Assembly: GCA_027489355.1 (NCBI GenBank)
Contig: JAIXZY010000066.1
Location: 205,894-269,893 of the forward strand
Length of the DNA: 64,000 nt
Reading direction: 5' to 3'
From: Paracoccaceae bacterium
GTDB lineage: Bacteria > Pseudomonadota > Alphaproteobacteria > Rhodobacterales > Rhodobacteraceae
The notes below the pieces were generated by a model. That model searched no databases and was not told the origin of the DNA. It worked only from the letters and a program-made list of their open reading frames with translations. The position numbers were made by a program, and so were the translations under genes. How positions within the stretch are numbered: position 1 is the first letter of the stretch; each line of letters starts with the position of its first letter. Below are positions 1 through 10,467 of this stretch, piece after piece.

Positions 1-306
1 AACCATCTGCATGGTCGGGCGCTTTTTCCGCAACGGCTCGGGCGCGAGTTTCGCGACGTCGTCGCCGTCGATGATCACGCGGCCCGCGGTGGGTTCGTAA
101 AGCCGCAACATGGCGCGGCCGACGGTGGACTTGCCGCAGCCGGATTCGCCCACCAGACCCAGGGTCTGCCCGGGCAGGATGTCGAAGGAAACGCCGTCGA
201 CGGCCTTCACGTCGCCGGTGTGCTTGCGGAAGATGCCCGAATAGATCGGGAAGTGCATCTTCAGGTCCTGGACCTGGACCAGCGGCTGGGGCTGCGCGTC
301 AAGCAT
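1..306 (-). CDS. Dipeptide/oligopeptide ABC transporter ATP-binding protein, DppF/OppF type (3' part outside window)
   Basis: This is the N-terminal 102 codons of a second peptide-importer ATPase, which would power uptake of di/oligopeptides at the inner membrane with the upstream DppD-like partner. The Walker A motif GESGCGKST is visible around residues 54-62, and the preceding segment ([13 protein letters not shown], then a [14 protein letters not shown] stretch) is the usual start of the DppF/OppF family. The ATG at 306-304 overlaps the upstream gene's TGA by 8 bp (ATGCTTGA), so translation is probably coupled. The gene runs off the left edge, so the signature motif and Walker B are not seen. 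The substrate cannot be decided from the sequence. Confidence 0.88.
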   Translation of the reverse strand, partial: MLDAQPQPLVQVQDLKMHFPIYSGIFRKHTGDVKAVDGVSFDILPGQTLGLVGESGCGKSTVGRAMLRLYEPTAGRVIIDGDDVAKLAPEPLRKKRPTMQMV

Positions 307-1321
307 GGGCGGGCTCTGCCTTCGCGGGGGCGTGCCAATGGCAGGCGACGTCGTGGCCCTGGCCGACGGGCAGGCCGTCAATGGCGCGGCGGGGCGGGTT
401 CACCGCGTCGCAGGTGTCGAAGCGGTATTCGCAGCGGGCGCGGAAGGGGCAGGCGGTCAGCGGGCCGGTCAGGATCGGGGGCTGGCCTTCGATCACCTTG
501 AGCCGGGCCTCGCGCGGGCCGGTGATGCGGGGGATCGTCTGGAGGAGCGCCCGCGTATAAGGGTGCTGGGGGTTGGCAAAAAGTTCGCGCACCGGGGCGT
601 GTTCGACGATCTGGCCACCATACATCACCATCACGCGGTCGGCGATGCCGGCAATGACGCCAAGGTCATGGGTGATCCAGATGATCGCCATGCCAAGCTT
701 GCGCCGGAGGTCCTTCACCAGTTCCAGGATCTGCGCCTGGATCGTCACGTCCAGCGCGGTGGTCGGTTCGTCGGCAATGAGGACATCGGGGTCGCAGGCC
801 AGCGCGATGGCGATCATCACCCGCTGGCGCATCCCGCCCGAGAACTGGTGCGGATACTGGTGCAGCCGCTGCTTCGCCCCGGGGATGCCGACAAGCTCCA
901 GAAGCTCGACGGCGCGGGCCTCGGCCTGGGCCTTGGACATGCCCATGTGCTTGATCAGCGGCTCCATGATCTGGTTGCCCAGCGTGAACACCGGATTGAG
1001 GCTGGTCATCGGGTCCTGGAAGACGAAGCCGACCTTGGCGCCGCGCACGCTGCGCAGCTGGTCGTCGGTCATCGCCAGCAGGTCCTTGCCGTTCAGAAAC
1101 GCCTTCCCGCCGCGGATTTCGGCTGGGGGGGCGGGCAGCAGCCGCAGAAGCGACATCATGGTCACGGACTTGCCAGACCCGCTTTCGCCAACGACTCCCA
1201 GAAGCTCACCCGGCTTGAGGTGGAAGCTTACGTCGTTCACGGCATGGACTTCGCCGCCGCGGGTGCGGAAAACGGTCTTGAGGTCCCTGACTTCAAGGAC
1301 ATGCGCGGCCGGTTCGGCCAT
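299..1321 (-). CDS. Dipeptide/oligopeptide ABC transporter ATP-binding protein, DppD/OppD type
   Basis: A 340-residue ATPase subunit of a peptide-type ABC importer. It has Walker A (GESGSGKS, about residue 45), the signature region (QFSGGMRQRV, about 164), Walker B (VLIADEPTTALD, about 184) and the switch histidine (ITHDLG). The C-terminal oligopeptide-transporter extension carries the usual cysteine-rich motif (CPFRARCEYRFDTC). Length is normal for DppD. It is co-transcribed leftward with the DppF-like gene, with overlapping stop and start. The gene diverges from a deacetylase/oxidase pair, which suggests that imported peptides or N-acyl amino acids are processed by those enzymes; this link is inference. 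Confidence 0.93.
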   Translation of the reverse strand: MAEPAAHVLEVRDLKTVFRTRGGEVHAVNDVSFHLKPGELLGVVGESGSGKSVTMMSLLRLLPAPPAEIRGGKAFLNGKDLLAMTDDQLRSVRGAKVGFVFQDPMTSLNPVFTLGNQIMEPLIKHMGMSKAQAEARAVELLELVGIPGAKQRLHQYPHQFSGGMRQRVMIAIALACDPDVLIADEPTTALDVTIQAQILELVKDLRRKLGMAIIWITHDLGVIAGIADRVMVMYGGQIVEHAPVRELFANPQHPYTRALLQTIPRITGPREARLKVIEGQPPILTGPLTACPFRARCEYRFDTCDAVNPPRRAIDGLPVGQGHDVACHWHAPAKAEPAHA

Positions 1322-1571
1322 TCAGTTCTCCCCGCGACGTTTCTTAGTTCTTGTTATTGTTGGCTGATTTTCCAGCCTGACAACCTTTGGCTGCCCGTTG
1401 TGGTCAACTCTTTACGATTCTCGGCCTTCTATCAATCCCGATTTACGGCGCGATTCTACAGGCTTGCCCCGGCAGATTGACCGGTTTGCACGACATTCTG
1501 CCAGATATTGACTACGGCAGGCCGCAGAGACAGGCTGGCTACCAAATCTAGCTCTGGCAAGGAAAAAAGCG

Positions 1572-2729
1572 ATGACGAAACTGACGCCGCGTCAGATTCT
1601 GGACCGATTGGTCAGTTTTCCCACCGTCAGCCGCGAATCGAACCTGGACCTGGTCGACTGGCTGGAGGGGTATCTGACCGGGCAGGGCGTGAAGTGCTTC
1701 CGGCACTGGAATGAGGACCGGCGGAAGGCGGCGCTGATCGCGCATGCGGGGCCTTGGGTCGAGGGGGCGGTGGTCCTGTCGGGCCATTCCGACGTGGTGC
1801 CGGTGGACGGGCAGGCCTGGACCTCGGACCCCTGGACGGTTGTCGAACGCGACGGGCGGCTTTACGGGCGCGGGACCTGCGACATGAAGGGGTTCGTCGC
1901 GCTGTCCGTCTGGGCGTTGGTCGAGGCCCAGGCTCGGGGCGTCGCGCGGCCGCTGCAACTGGCGCTGTCCTATGACGAGGAGGTGGGATGCACGGGCGCT
2001 CCGCCGATGATCCGCACGATGCAGGGGGTGGTGCCGAAGGGCGAGATCGCGCTGATCGGGGAGCCGTCGCGGATGAAGGTGATCACCGGGCACAAGGGCG
2101 GCACGGGCTATGCGGTGCATGTGAAGGGCTACGAGGTGCATTCGTCGCTTCTGCCCGAGGGGGTGTCGGCCGTGATGGAGGCGGCGCGGCTGATCCAGTG
2201 GGTGAATGACCACAACGACGAGATCCAGGCGCGGACGCCGGGCGCGATCGGCGCGCGGTTCCATCCTCCGTTCACCACGCTGCATGTCGGCCGCATCCAG
2301 GGCGGGACGGCGGACAACATCACGGCGGCCGACTGCCGCTTTGCGGTCGAGATGCGCTGCGTCCCGGACGACGACATCGAGGCGCACGCCGGGGCGTTCC
2401 GCGATGCCGCGCTGGCGCTGGATAGGGCGCTGAAGGCAAAGCGGCCCGAGGCGGGGGTGCATCTGGACAAGTTCTTCGACGTCTCGCCGCTGCGGCCCGA
2501 GGTGGACGGGCCGGCGGAGGCGCTGGCCCGCGCGCTGACGGGGGACAATGCGACGGGCGTCGTGTCCTATGGCACCGAGGCCGGGCAGTTCCAGGACGCG
2601 GGATATTCGGCGGTGGTGATCGGGCCGGGCGACATTGCCCAGGCGCACCAGCCGGACGAATATCTGGAAGTGAGCGAGTTCCAGGCCGGGCACCGTTTCA
2701 TGGAGCGGCTGCTGGAGCGGCTGGGATGA
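1572..2729 (+). CDS. argE: M20-family deacetylase, acetylornithine deacetylase (ArgE) type
   Basis: Zinc-dependent amidohydrolase of 385 residues that would remove the acetyl group from N-acetylornithine or a related N-acyl amino acid. M20 metal-ligand motifs are present in order: SGHSDVVPVDG (about residue 72), GRGTCDMKG (about 100), YDEEVGC with the adjacent catalytic and ligand glutamates (about 134), GEPS and a late HQPDE. The ATG follows an AAGGAAAA ribosome binding site. The 250-bp gap to the divergent peptide transporter must hold promoters for both directions; I could not assign a convincing -35/-10 pair. Placement beside a peptide transporter and an amine oxidase makes a catabolic N-acyl amino acid deacetylase as likely as arginine biosynthesis. 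Confidence 0.8.
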   Translation: MTKLTPRQILDRLVSFPTVSRESNLDLVDWLEGYLTGQGVKCFRHWNEDRRKAALIAHAGPWVEGAVVLSGHSDVVPVDGQAWTSDPWTVVERDGRLYGRGTCDMKGFVALSVWALVEAQARGVARPLQLALSYDEEVGCTGAPPMIRTMQGVVPKGEIALIGEPSRMKVITGHKGGTGYAVHVKGYEVHSSLLPEGVSAVMEAARLIQWVNDHNDEIQARTPGAIGARFHPPFTTLHVGRIQGGTADNITAADCRFAVEMRCVPDDDIEAHAGAFRDAALALDRALKAKRPEAGVHLDKFFDVSPLRPEVDGPAEALARALTGDNATGVVSYGTEAGQFQDAGYSAVVIGPGDIAQAHQPDEYLEVSEFQAGHRFMERLLERLG

Positions 2730-4066
2730 GCTTTCCGATTTCGGAGGCGACCCCGGTCCGGTTCCGGGCGGCATTGCCCGCGCGCACCGATGTGGTGGTG
2801 ATCGGCGGCGGCGTGATGGGGATCATGACGGCCTGGTTCCTGCGCGAGCGCGGCCTGTCCGTGGTGGTCTGCGAAAAGGGGCGGATCGCGGGCGAGCAAT
2901 CGGGTCGTAACTGGGGCTGGGTGCGCCAGCAGGGCAGGGACCCGGCCGAACTGCCGATCATGGTCGAAAGCCTGTCGATCTGGAAGCAGCTGGCCGCCGA
3001 GATGGGCGACGGGCTGGGCTTCCGGCAGACGGGCGTCCTTTATCTGGCCAAGACTGCGAAGGACATCGAAGGGTACGAAGCCTGGATCGAACATGCCCGC
3101 GCACAGCAGCTGGACACGCGGCTTCTGACGGCTTCTGAGGCGATGGCGATGCTGAAAGGGGCGGTCGCCCCGTGGAAGGGCGGGCTGTTCACTGCCTCGG
3201 ACGCGCGGGCCGAGCCTTGGGTGGCCGTCCCGGCACTGGCGGCCGTGGCCGAGCAGAAGGGGGTGGCGATCCGCGAGGCTTGCGCGGTGCGCGGCCTTGA
3301 CCTGGCCGCGGGTAGGGTGGCGGGTGTGGTGACCGAAGCCGGACGGATCGCCTGCGACCATGTCGTCGTGGCGGCCGGGGCCTGGTCGCGGCTGCTCCTT
3401 GCGCAGCATGGCATCCGCATTCCGCAGCTTTCGGTGCTGGCCTCGGTCGCGGCGACCGAACCGATGCCCGAGATCTTTCCTGGCCAGGCTGCAGACAGCG
3501 ACTTTGCCTTTCGCAGGAGGTCGGATGGAGGCTATTCCATCGCCCCGCGGGTGCGACACGACTTCTTCATCGGCCCGGATGCCTTTGCCAGCTTTGGCGC
3601 CTATCTGCCGGTGCTGAAACAGGATTTCTGGTCGACAAAGTTCCGCCCTGCCGCGCCGCCGGGATTTCCGGACGCCTGGACCACGCCGCGTCGCTGGTCG
3701 CTGGAGGCGGAAACCCCGTTCGAGCGCCAGCGCATCCTGAACCCCGCCCCGAACATGAGGATGATCAGTCAGGTGCAGGACAGCTTTGCCGCGGCTTTCC
3801 CCGCGCTTGGCCGGCCGAGGCTGGCCGCGGCCTGGGCCGGGATGATCGACACGATGCCGGACGTGGTTCCGGTGATCGACCATGCGCCCATCGCGGGTCT
3901 GACGCTGGCCACGGGGATGAGCGGACATGGCTTCGGCATCGGACCCGGCATGGGTCGGGTCGTCGCGGATCTGGTCCTTGGTCGGCCCACGGGTCACGAT
4001 CTGAGCCGCTTCCGCCTGGGCCGCTTTCGTGACGGCCAGAGCCGCGGGCCCGGCCCGGGAATCTAG
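2726..4066 (+). CDS. FAD-dependent amino acid/amine oxidoreductase (DAO family)
   Basis: A 446-residue flavoprotein of the D-amino-acid-oxidase/glycine-oxidase superfamily. Residues 22-52 form the dinucleotide-binding fold (VVVIGGGVMGIMTAWFL and an acidic residue ending strand 2), followed by the conserved SGRNWGWVRQQGRD segment seen in amine dehydrogenases and oxidases of this group. The C-terminal GMSGHGFGIGPGMG closes the FAD site. Its ATG overlaps the deacetylase stop (ATGA), so the two are an operon. It probably oxidises an amino acid or polyamine released by the neighbouring enzymes; the substrate is unknown. Its stop overlaps the stop of the convergent HMA gene in a shared CTAG. Confidence 0.85.
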   Translation: MSFPISEATPVRFRAALPARTDVVVIGGGVMGIMTAWFLRERGLSVVVCEKGRIAGEQSGRNWGWVRQQGRDPAELPIMVESLSIWKQLAAEMGDGLGFRQTGVLYLAKTAKDIEGYEAWIEHARAQQLDTRLLTASEAMAMLKGAVAPWKGGLFTASDARAEPWVAVPALAAVAEQKGVAIREACAVRGLDLAAGRVAGVVTEAGRIACDHVVVAAGAWSRLLLAQHGIRIPQLSVLASVAATEPMPEIFPGQAADSDFAFRRRSDGGYSIAPRVRHDFFIGPDAFASFGAYLPVLKQDFWSTKFRPAAPPGFPDAWTTPRRWSLEAETPFERQRILNPAPNMRMISQVQDSFAAAFPALGRPRLAAAWAGMIDTMPDVVPVIDHAPIAGLTLATGMSGHGFGIGPGMGRVVADLVLGRPTGHDLSRFRLGRFRDGQSRGPGPGI

Positions 4067-4260
4067 GCCACGCTGGCCGGATAGCCTGCCTTGTCAAGCG
4101 CCTGGAGCAGCGCCTCGACAGAGGCGGGGCCTGCGACCTGGACCTTTCGGCTGGTCAGGTCGACGGTCACGGCGCCGGCCTGCGGAACGGTGGCAAGGGC
4201 GGCTTCGACCGTGGCCTTGCAGTGGTTGCAGCTCATGTCGGGAACGGAAAGTGTGGTCAT
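4063..4260 (-). CDS. Heavy-metal-associated (HMA) domain protein, CopZ-like metallochaperone
   Basis: A 65-residue cytosolic protein made of one HMA domain. The copper-type ligand motif MSCNHCK lies near residue 9 (M-x-C-x-x-C) and the fold pattern (SVPDM at the start, GYPAS at the end) is typical. I chose the ATG at 4260 because it begins exactly at the domain and has a GAGG six bases upstream; an in-frame start further out would add about 25 residues of unlikely sequence. It probably binds Cu(I) or a similar soft metal and hands it to a P-type ATPase, but no such ATPase is in the window. Confidence 0.88.
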   Translation of the reverse strand: MTTLSVPDMSCNHCKATVEAALATVPQAGAVTVDLTSRKVQVAGPASVEALLQALDKAGYPASVA

Positions 4261-4406
4261 TTCGGGCCTCATGCTGCCTGCGATTGGTCCAGAGCCCGCG
4301 TCCCGCGTCAAGAGGGCGTCGCGGAAATGCGACATCCGTGCCGATCCGCTGCAAAATTCGACGAATCAGATTTCCAAACCGCTTTAAATCACTTAGACAG
4401 ACTTAT

Positions 4407-4420
4407 TGTTTGCGGTAACA
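4407..4420. promoter_or_regulatory. Candidate LacI-type operator upstream of glgP
   Basis: The 14-mer TGTTTGCGGTAACA is an imperfect palindrome with arms TGTT/AACA around a central CG. It matches 12 of 14 positions of TGTTAGCGCTAACA, an idealised version of the perfect palindrome in front of zwf. It lies 78 bp before the glgP start in the 237-bp gap after the HMA gene, where a promoter for the glycogen operon is expected. The assignment is inference from similarity and position. Confidence 0.4.
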
Positions 4421-4497
4421 GGGGCTTTCCGATCCCGCCCCCCGAAAGCTCGCTTGACCGCCGCCCCCCGGCGCTTAGGCTCTCCGAGGAGAAGACC

Positions 4498-6906
4498 TTG
4501 CTGGACAAACCCGTGACTGATCTGAGCGTGACCCCGAACATCCTGCAGGCAAGCATCCTGCGCCACCTGACCTTCACCGTGGGCAAGGACGCTCCGCACG
4601 CCAGCGCGCATGACTGGCGGATGGCGCTGTCCCACGCGATCCGCGACCAGATCGTCGAGCCGTGGTTCGCTTCGACCCGCCGCACATGGGCCGAGGACAG
4701 GAAGCGGGTCTACTACCTGTCGATGGAGTTCCTGATCGGCCGGCTGCTGGAGGACGCGACGATCAACCTGGGGCTTTACGACATGGCCGCCGAGGCGATG
4801 GCGCATTTCGGTCAGGACATCCGGGCGGTGATCGACGACGAACCCGACGCGGCGCTGGGGAACGGGGGGTTGGGGCGGCTGGCGGCCTGTTTCATGGAGT
4901 CGATGGCGACGCTCGGCTGTCCGGCCTATGGCTACGGCATCCGCTATGAGCATGGGCTGTTCCGCCAGCACTTCGATCACGGCCGCCAGGTCGAGACGCC
5001 CGAAAACTGGCTGGCGCAGGCCCACCCCTGGGAATTCGCGCGTCCCGAAAGTGCCTATACGATCGGCTTCAAGGGTCATGTAGAGGTGCGTGATGGCCGC
5101 GAGGTCTGGGTGCCGCAGGAAACCGTGACGGCCGAGGCCTTCGATACTCCGGTCATCGGCTGGCAGGGGAAATGGGCCAACACGCTGCGGCTTTGGGGGG
5201 CGAAGGGGACGACGAATTTCGACCTCGAACGCTTCAACCGCGGGGATTACACGGCCGCCGCGGAACCGGAGACCCTGGCACGGACGTTGTCCCGGGTGCT
5301 GTATCCGGATGACACCACCTACCAGGGCAAGGAATTGCGGCTGAAGCAAGAGTTCTTCCTGACCTCGGCCGCCTTGCAGGACATCCTGCGGCGCTACCTG
5401 TCGAACCATTCCGACCTGCGCGCCCTGCCGCGGCATGTGGCGATCCAGATGAACGACACGCATCCGGCCATCGCGGGGCCGGAGCTAATCCGTTTGCTCT
5501 CGGACGACCACGGGTTGCCCTTCGACGAGGCGCTGACCATCGCGCGGGCCTGCCTGAGCTATACGAACCACACGCTTCTGCCGGAAGCGCTGGAACGGTG
5601 GGCGACGTTCACCTTTGGCAACGTCCTGCCGCGCCACATGCAGATCGTCGAGAGGATCGACAGCTGGCACCGCCGCGCCTATCCGAACCGGCCGCACTAC
5701 GTGGGCATCGTCAAACACCAGGAAGTGCGGATGGGGGAGCTGGCCTTCATCATGTCGCACAAAGTCAACGGCGTCTCGGCGCTGCATTCGGACCTGGTGA
5801 AGAAGACGCTGTTCCCCGAGTTGAACGCGCTGCATCCGGGGCGGATCGTCAACCAGACGAACGGGGTGACGCCGCGCCGCTGGCTGCGGATGGCGAACCG
5901 TCCGCTGTCGGCGCTGATCACCGAAAGCATCGGGCCGGGCTGGGAGGCGGACCTTGACCGCCTGCGCGAGCTGGAAGCGCATGTCCCGGACGCGGGCTTC
6001 CGCGAGCGCTTCGCGGCGGCGAAGCGGGTGAACAAGGTGGCGCTGTCGAACTGGATCGGGCGCGAGATGGGCATTTCCGTTTCGCCCGACGCGCTCTTCG
6101 ACGTGCAGATCAAGCGCATCCACGAATACAAGCGGCAGCTTCTGAACATCCTGGAGACAATCGCGCACTGGCATCGCGTGCGGTCGAACCCGAAGGGGGG
6201 ATGGGTTCCCCGCGTGAAGGTGTTCGGTGGTAAGGCTGCTCCCGGATATGCGGTTGCAAAGGAGATCATCCGTCTTATCAATGATGTGGCGCAGGTTGTG
6301 AATGCGGACCCGGTGACGGGGGACCTTTTAAAGATCGTCTATCCGCCCAACTACAACGTCACGATGGCCGAGCGGGTGATCCCGGCTGCGGACCTGTCCG
6401 AGCAGATTTCCACGGCGGGGAAAGAGGCGTCGGGGACGGGCAACATGAAGTTCATGATGAACGGCGCGCCGACCATCGGGACTTTGGACGGTGCGAACGT
6501 GGAAATCCTGCAGGAGGTGGGGGCAGAGAACTTCTTCCTGTTCGGCCTCACCGCCGAGGACGTCGCCAAGCGCCGGGAGGACCCCGATCACGCCAAGAAG
6601 GCCATCGAGGCGAGCCAGCCCTTGATGGACGTGCTGCAGATGATCGCCGAGGGGCGCTTCTCGCCCGACGAACCCGGCCGCTACCACGGCCTGGTCCACC
6701 GGGTCTGGCACCACGACTACTTCCTGGTGGCCGCCGACTTCGCCGCCTACCACGCGGCGCAGGGCGAGGTGGACAAGGCCTATCTCGACACGGACCGCTG
6801 GTGGAAAATGGCTGCGATGAACACGGCGCGGAGCGGATTCTTCTCCTCTGACCGGACGATCCGCAGCTACATGGAAGATATTTGGCAGGCGACATCCGCG
6901 CTCTGA
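4498..6906 (+). CDS. glgP: Glycogen phosphorylase
   Basis: PLP-dependent enzyme that releases glucose-1-phosphate from glycogen chains. The 802-residue product has the family length. Hallmarks include [12 protein letters not shown] near the glycogen/active site, [12 protein letters not shown], and the PLP-lysine segment [14 protein letters not shown] with the lysine at about residue 651. I chose the TTG at 4498 because a GAGGAG sits six bases before it (4486-4491) and the protein then begins as homologs do; reading further upstream adds 92 residues of non-homologous sequence through the promoter. It is the first gene of the glycogen operon, 20 bp before glgB. A rare start codon on the first gene may limit phosphorylase relative to the synthesis genes (inference). 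Confidence 0.96.
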   Translation: MLDKPVTDLSVTPNILQASILRHLTFTVGKDAPHASAHDWRMALSHAIRDQIVEPWFASTRRTWAEDRKRVYYLSMEFLIGRLLEDATINLGLYDMAAEAMAHFGQDIRAVIDDEPDAALGNGGLGRLAACFMESMATLGCPAYGYGIRYEHGLFRQHFDHGRQVETPENWLAQAHPWEFARPESAYTIGFKGHVEVRDGREVWVPQETVTAEAFDTPVIGWQGKWANTLRLWGAKGTTNFDLERFNRGDYTAAAEPETLARTLSRVLYPDDTTYQGKELRLKQEFFLTSAALQDILRRYLSNHSDLRALPRHVAIQMNDTHPAIAGPELIRLLSDDHGLPFDEALTIARACLSYTNHTLLPEALERWATFTFGNVLPRHMQIVERIDSWHRRAYPNRPHYVGIVKHQEVRMGELAFIMSHKVNGVSALHSDLVKKTLFPELNALHPGRIVNQTNGVTPRRWLRMANRPLSALITESIGPGWEADLDRLRELEAHVPDAGFRERFAAAKRVNKVALSNWIGREMGISVSPDALFDVQIKRIHEYKRQLLNILETIAHWHRVRSNPKGGWVPRVKVFGGKAAPGYAVAKEIIRLINDVAQVVNADPVTGDLLKIVYPPNYNVTMAERVIPAADLSEQISTAGKEASGTGNMKFMMNGAPTIGTLDGANVEILQEVGAENFFLFGLTAEDVAKRREDPDHAKKAIEASQPLMDVLQMIAEGRFSPDEPGRYHGLVHRVWHHDYFLVAADFAAYHAAQGEVDKAYLDTDRWWKMAAMNTARSGFFSSDRTIRSYMEDIWQATSAL

Positions 6907-6926
6907 CACCCCACGGGAGGGGAAGC

Positions 6927-9098
6927 ATGGCCGAGACGACACTCGACAGGGGCGCGGCCGAGGCGATTGCCGGGGGCTGGCATGGTGATCCGTTCGGGGT
7001 GCTGGGGCTGCACAAGGCGGGCAAGGGCTGGGAAGTCCGCGCCTTCGTGCCGGGGGCGGATCGGCTGTGGGTGGTCTCGGGCAAGACCGAGGTCGAGGCG
7101 GTGCCCTATCCCGGCCTGCCGGGCCTCTTCACGCACCAGATGGCTCGGAAGGCGAACTACAAGTTTCGCGCGGAAGGGCATGGAAATACTTGGGAATTCG
7201 AGGATCCCTATCGCTTCGGTCCGGTCTTGGGTGAGGTGGACGAATACTTGCTGGGCGAGGGCAGCCACCGGCGCCTGTGGCAGGCGCTTGGCGCGCATGT
7301 GATGACCCATGAGGGCGTCGCGGGGGTGCATTTCGCCGTCTGGGCTCCGAATGCGGAACGGGTCTCGGTCGTGGGCGACTTCAACGTCTGGGACGGCCGC
7401 CGCAACCCCATGCGTCGCCGGGGCGGGACGGGTGTCTGGGAAATCTTCATTCCGGGCCTGGGCGAGGGTACGACCTACAAGTACGAGATCAAGGGACCGG
7501 GCGGACAGGTGTTGCCGCTGAAGGCCGATCCGGTCGGTTTCGGGTCTGAACATCCGCCCGCAAATGCCTCTGTTGTCAGGACAATCCGCGGCGACTGGCA
7601 TGACGGTGACTGGATGCAGGGCCGCGCGGCGCGCCATACCATCGACGCGCCGATCAGCGTCTACGAGGTGCATCTGGGCTCGTGGCGGCGCGCGCCGGGC
7701 GACCGGATGCTGAGCTACCTGGAACTGGCCGAGCAGCTCGTGGACTATGCGGCCGACATGGGCTTTACCCATATCGAATGCCTGCCCGTCAGCGAGTATC
7801 CTTTCGACGGCTCCTGGGGTTATCAGCCGGTGGGCATGTTCGCGCCGACAATCCGGCACGGCACGCCGTCGGAATTCCGCGCCTTCGTCGATGCGGCGCA
7901 CCGCAAGGGGCTGGGGGTGATCCTGGACTGGGTGCCGGGGCTTTTCCCGACCGACGCGGATGGCTTGGGACGCTTCGGCGGCACCGCGCTTTATGAACAC
8001 GCCGACCCGCGCGAGGGGTTCCACCAGGACTGGAACACGCTGATCTACAACTACGGCCGCGTCGAGGTGAAGAATTACCTTGTCAGCAACGCCTTGTATT
8101 GGCTGGAGGAATACCACGTCGACGGGTTGCGGGTCGATGCGGTGGCGTCGATGCTCTACCGGGATTACAGCCGCAAGCAGGGTGAGTGGATCCCGAACAA
8201 GGACGGCGGCCGGGAGAACTATGAGGCGATCGACGTCCTGCGGTCGATGAACATCACGGCCTATGGCGAAGTGCCCGGGATCATGACAGTGGCCGAGGAA
8301 TCGACGGCCTTTCCGGGGGTGAGCCGACCGGCGAACTGGGGCGGCCTTGGCTTCGGGTTCAAGTGGAACATGGGCTGGATGAACGACACCCTGTCCTACA
8401 TGCAGAAGGACCCGGTCTACCGGAAGTATCACCACGGCCAGATGACCTTCGGCCTCGTCTACGCCTGGTCGGAGAACTACATCCTGCCGATTTCCCATGA
8501 CGAGGTTGTGCACGGGAAAGGGTCGATGCTGTCGAAGATGCCCGGCACCGCGTGGGAAAAATTCGCCAACCTGCGCGCCTATTACGGGTTCATGTGGGCG
8601 CATCCGGGCAAGAAGCTTCTGTTCATGGGGCAGGAGTTCGCGCAAGGCGCCGAGTGGAACCACAACCAGAGCCTCGACTGGCATCAGCTTGATATCCCTG
8701 AACATAAGGGCATGCAGCGCCTGGTCCGCGACCTGAACCGGGTCTACCGGGAAACGCGGGCTTTGCATGTCAATGACACGAGGCCCGAAGGGTTCGCCTG
8801 GATCGAGTCGAACGATGCCGAGGCCGGAGTCTTCGCCTGGGTCCGCAAGGGCGATGCCTCTGACAAGCAGGTCGTGGCCGTGGTCAACGTGACACCCATC
8901 GAGCGGCAGTATCGCCTGGGCCTGCCGGTGGCAGGCAAGTGGCGTGAGATCCTGAACACCGACGCCGAGATCTACGGCGGGGGCAACCGTGGCAACCTGG
9001 GAGGCGTAGCCACGGAGAAGACCCCCTGGCACGGGCAGGTGCAATCGGCGCTTGTCACGCTGCCGCCCTTGTCGGCAGTCTATCTGCAACAGGACTAA
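6927..9098 (+). CDS. glgB: 1,4-alpha-glucan branching enzyme
   Basis: GH13 enzyme that cuts alpha-1,4 chains and re-attaches them as alpha-1,6 branches in glycogen. The 723 residues comprise an N-terminal carbohydrate-binding/early-set region ([13 protein letters not shown], then [11 protein letters not shown]), the barrel and a C-terminal beta domain. Catalytic residues are in place: Asp404 ([10 protein letters not shown]), Glu457 ([10 protein letters not shown]) and Asp525 ([12 protein letters not shown]). One oddity: conserved region I reads DWVPGLF, with Leu339 where E. coli GlgB and most GH13 enzymes have histidine. The ATG at 6927 follows GGGAGGGG. If that substitution is real the activity or specificity may be altered; see findings. 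Confidence 0.96.
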   Translation: MAETTLDRGAAEAIAGGWHGDPFGVLGLHKAGKGWEVRAFVPGADRLWVVSGKTEVEAVPYPGLPGLFTHQMARKANYKFRAEGHGNTWEFEDPYRFGPVLGEVDEYLLGEGSHRRLWQALGAHVMTHEGVAGVHFAVWAPNAERVSVVGDFNVWDGRRNPMRRRGGTGVWEIFIPGLGEGTTYKYEIKGPGGQVLPLKADPVGFGSEHPPANASVVRTIRGDWHDGDWMQGRAARHTIDAPISVYEVHLGSWRRAPGDRMLSYLELAEQLVDYAADMGFTHIECLPVSEYPFDGSWGYQPVGMFAPTIRHGTPSEFRAFVDAAHRKGLGVILDWVPGLFPTDADGLGRFGGTALYEHADPREGFHQDWNTLIYNYGRVEVKNYLVSNALYWLEEYHVDGLRVDAVASMLYRDYSRKQGEWIPNKDGGRENYEAIDVLRSMNITAYGEVPGIMTVAEESTAFPGVSRPANWGGLGFGFKWNMGWMNDTLSYMQKDPVYRKYHHGQMTFGLVYAWSENYILPISHDEVVHGKGSMLSKMPGTAWEKFANLRAYYGFMWAHPGKKLLFMGQEFAQGAEWNHNQSLDWHQLDIPEHKGMQRLVRDLNRVYRETRALHVNDTRPEGFAWIESNDAEAGVFAWVRKGDASDKQVVAVVNVTPIERQYRLGLPVAGKWREILNTDAEIYGGGNRGNLGGVATEKTPWHGQVQSALVTLPPLSAVYLQQD

Positions 9099-9135
9099 GA
9101 CCGGCGGGGCAAACCGCCAAAGGGGAGGGAAGAGG

Positions 9136-10407
9136 ATGCAACCAAGACCGAACCAGCGTCTGTCGTCTCAGGCCATGGCCTTCGTGCTGGCAGGCGGGCG
9201 CGGCAGCCGGTTGAAAGAGCTGACCGACCGCCGGGCGAAACCGGCGGTCTACTTCGGCGGAAAGACCAGGATCATCGACTTTGCGCTGTCGAATGCGCTG
9301 AACTCGGGCATCCGCAAGATGGCGATCGCCACGCAGTACAAGGCGCATTCCCTTATCCGCCACGTCCAGCGGGGCTGGGGCTTCTTCCGGGCCGAGCGGA
9401 ACGAATACCTGGACATCCTGCCCGCCAGCCAGCGGATGGATGAGGTCAACTGGTACCGCGGCACGGCCGATGCCATCGCGCAGAACATCGACATCATCGA
9501 CAGCTACAACGTCAAATACGTGATCGTGCTGGCGGGCGACCACATCTACAAGATGGATTACGAGGTCATGCTGCGCCAGCATGTCGAGCAGGCGGCCGAC
9601 GTCACCATCGGTTGCCTGACCGTGCCGCGGGCCGAGGCCTCGGCCTTCGGGGTGATGCATGTCGACCAGACCATGCGGATCACCGACTTCCTGGAAAAAC
9701 CGAAGGATCCCCCGTCGATTCCGGGCGACCCGGATCATGCCCTGGCCAGCATGGGCATCTATGTCTTCGATTGGGCCTTCCTGCGCGACCTTCTGATCCG
9801 CGACATGCAGGATGACACTTCGACCCACGATTTCGGCTTCGATCTGATCCCGGCCATCGTGAAGAACGGGAAGGCCGTGGCGCACAAGTTCGCCGACAGC
9901 TGCGTGATGAGCGGGCTGGAGACGGAACCCTACTGGCGGGACGTGGGGACCATTGACGCCTTCTGGCAGGCGAACATCGACCTGACGGATTTCATCCCAA
10001 AACTCGACATCTACGACCGCGCCTGGCCGATCTGGACCTATGCCGAGATCGTGCCGCCAGCGAAGTTCATCCATGACGAGGACGGGCGGCGGGGGTCTGC
10101 CGTGTCGTCGCTGGTCAGCGGGGATTGCATCGTGTCGGGGTCCTCGGTGTCGAACAGCCTTCTCTTTACCGGTGTCCGGACGCACAGTTTCTCCAGCCTG
10201 GAATACGTGGTTGCGCTGCCGCAGGTCTGCGTTAACCGCAAGGCGCGGCTGAAGAACTGCGTGATCGACCGGGGCGTGGTGATCCCCGAAGGCCTGGTGA
10301 TCGGCGAGGACCCTGAGGCGGATGCCAAGTGGTTCCGCCGGACCGACAGCGGGATCGTGCTGATCACGCAGGACATGCTGGACGCCCGGGCCAAGGCCTC
10401 GGGCTGA
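9136..10407 (+). CDS. glgC: Glucose-1-phosphate adenylyltransferase (ADP-glucose pyrophosphorylase)
   Basis: Makes ADP-glucose from ATP and glucose-1-phosphate, the committed and normally allosterically controlled step of glycogen synthesis. The 423-residue protein has the N-terminal nucleotidyltransferase motif [16 protein letters not shown] with the activator-site neighbourhood [12 protein letters not shown], the WYRGTADAI segment, the [10 protein letters not shown] metal-binding region, FLEKPKDPP with the sugar-phosphate lysine, and a C-terminal left-handed beta-helix region. The ATG at 9136 is preceded by a purine-rich GGGAGGGAAGAGG. It lies 37 bp after glgB and 60 bp before glgA. Confidence 0.97.
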   Translation: MQPRPNQRLSSQAMAFVLAGGRGSRLKELTDRRAKPAVYFGGKTRIIDFALSNALNSGIRKMAIATQYKAHSLIRHVQRGWGFFRAERNEYLDILPASQRMDEVNWYRGTADAIAQNIDIIDSYNVKYVIVLAGDHIYKMDYEVMLRQHVEQAADVTIGCLTVPRAEASAFGVMHVDQTMRITDFLEKPKDPPSIPGDPDHALASMGIYVFDWAFLRDLLIRDMQDDTSTHDFGFDLIPAIVKNGKAVAHKFADSCVMSGLETEPYWRDVGTIDAFWQANIDLTDFIPKLDIYDRAWPIWTYAEIVPPAKFIHDEDGRRGSAVSSLVSGDCIVSGSSVSNSLLFTGVRTHSFSSLEYVVALPQVCVNRKARLKNCVIDRGVVIPEGLVIGEDPEADAKWFRRTDSGIVLITQDMLDARAKASG

Positions 10408-10467
10408 CTGGACCTTGCCGGGGGGCTACGTTAACTCCGGGCGGGAAGTGACGGAAAGGCAAGGCGA

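Noticed and set aside
1322..1571. TTGACC/TTGACT hexamers in the divergent gap upstream of the M20 deacetylase gene
   Set aside because: Neither hexamer has a convincing -10 element at suitable spacing, so no promoter is called.
4063..4066. Shared CTAG between the convergent stops of the oxidase and HMA genes as a regulatory element
   Set aside because: A four-base palindromic stop overlap arises simply from tail-to-tail TAG codons.
6867..9089. A 740-codon minus-strand frame opposite glgB
   Set aside because: Antisense shadow of a gene with all GH13 motifs; composition (His/Arg/Pro-rich) is typical of GC-rich shadows.
10218..10240. GCGTTAACCGC-like sequence in glgC resembling the zwf operator
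   Set aside because: It lies in coding sequence, matches only part of the palindrome, and has no promoter context.
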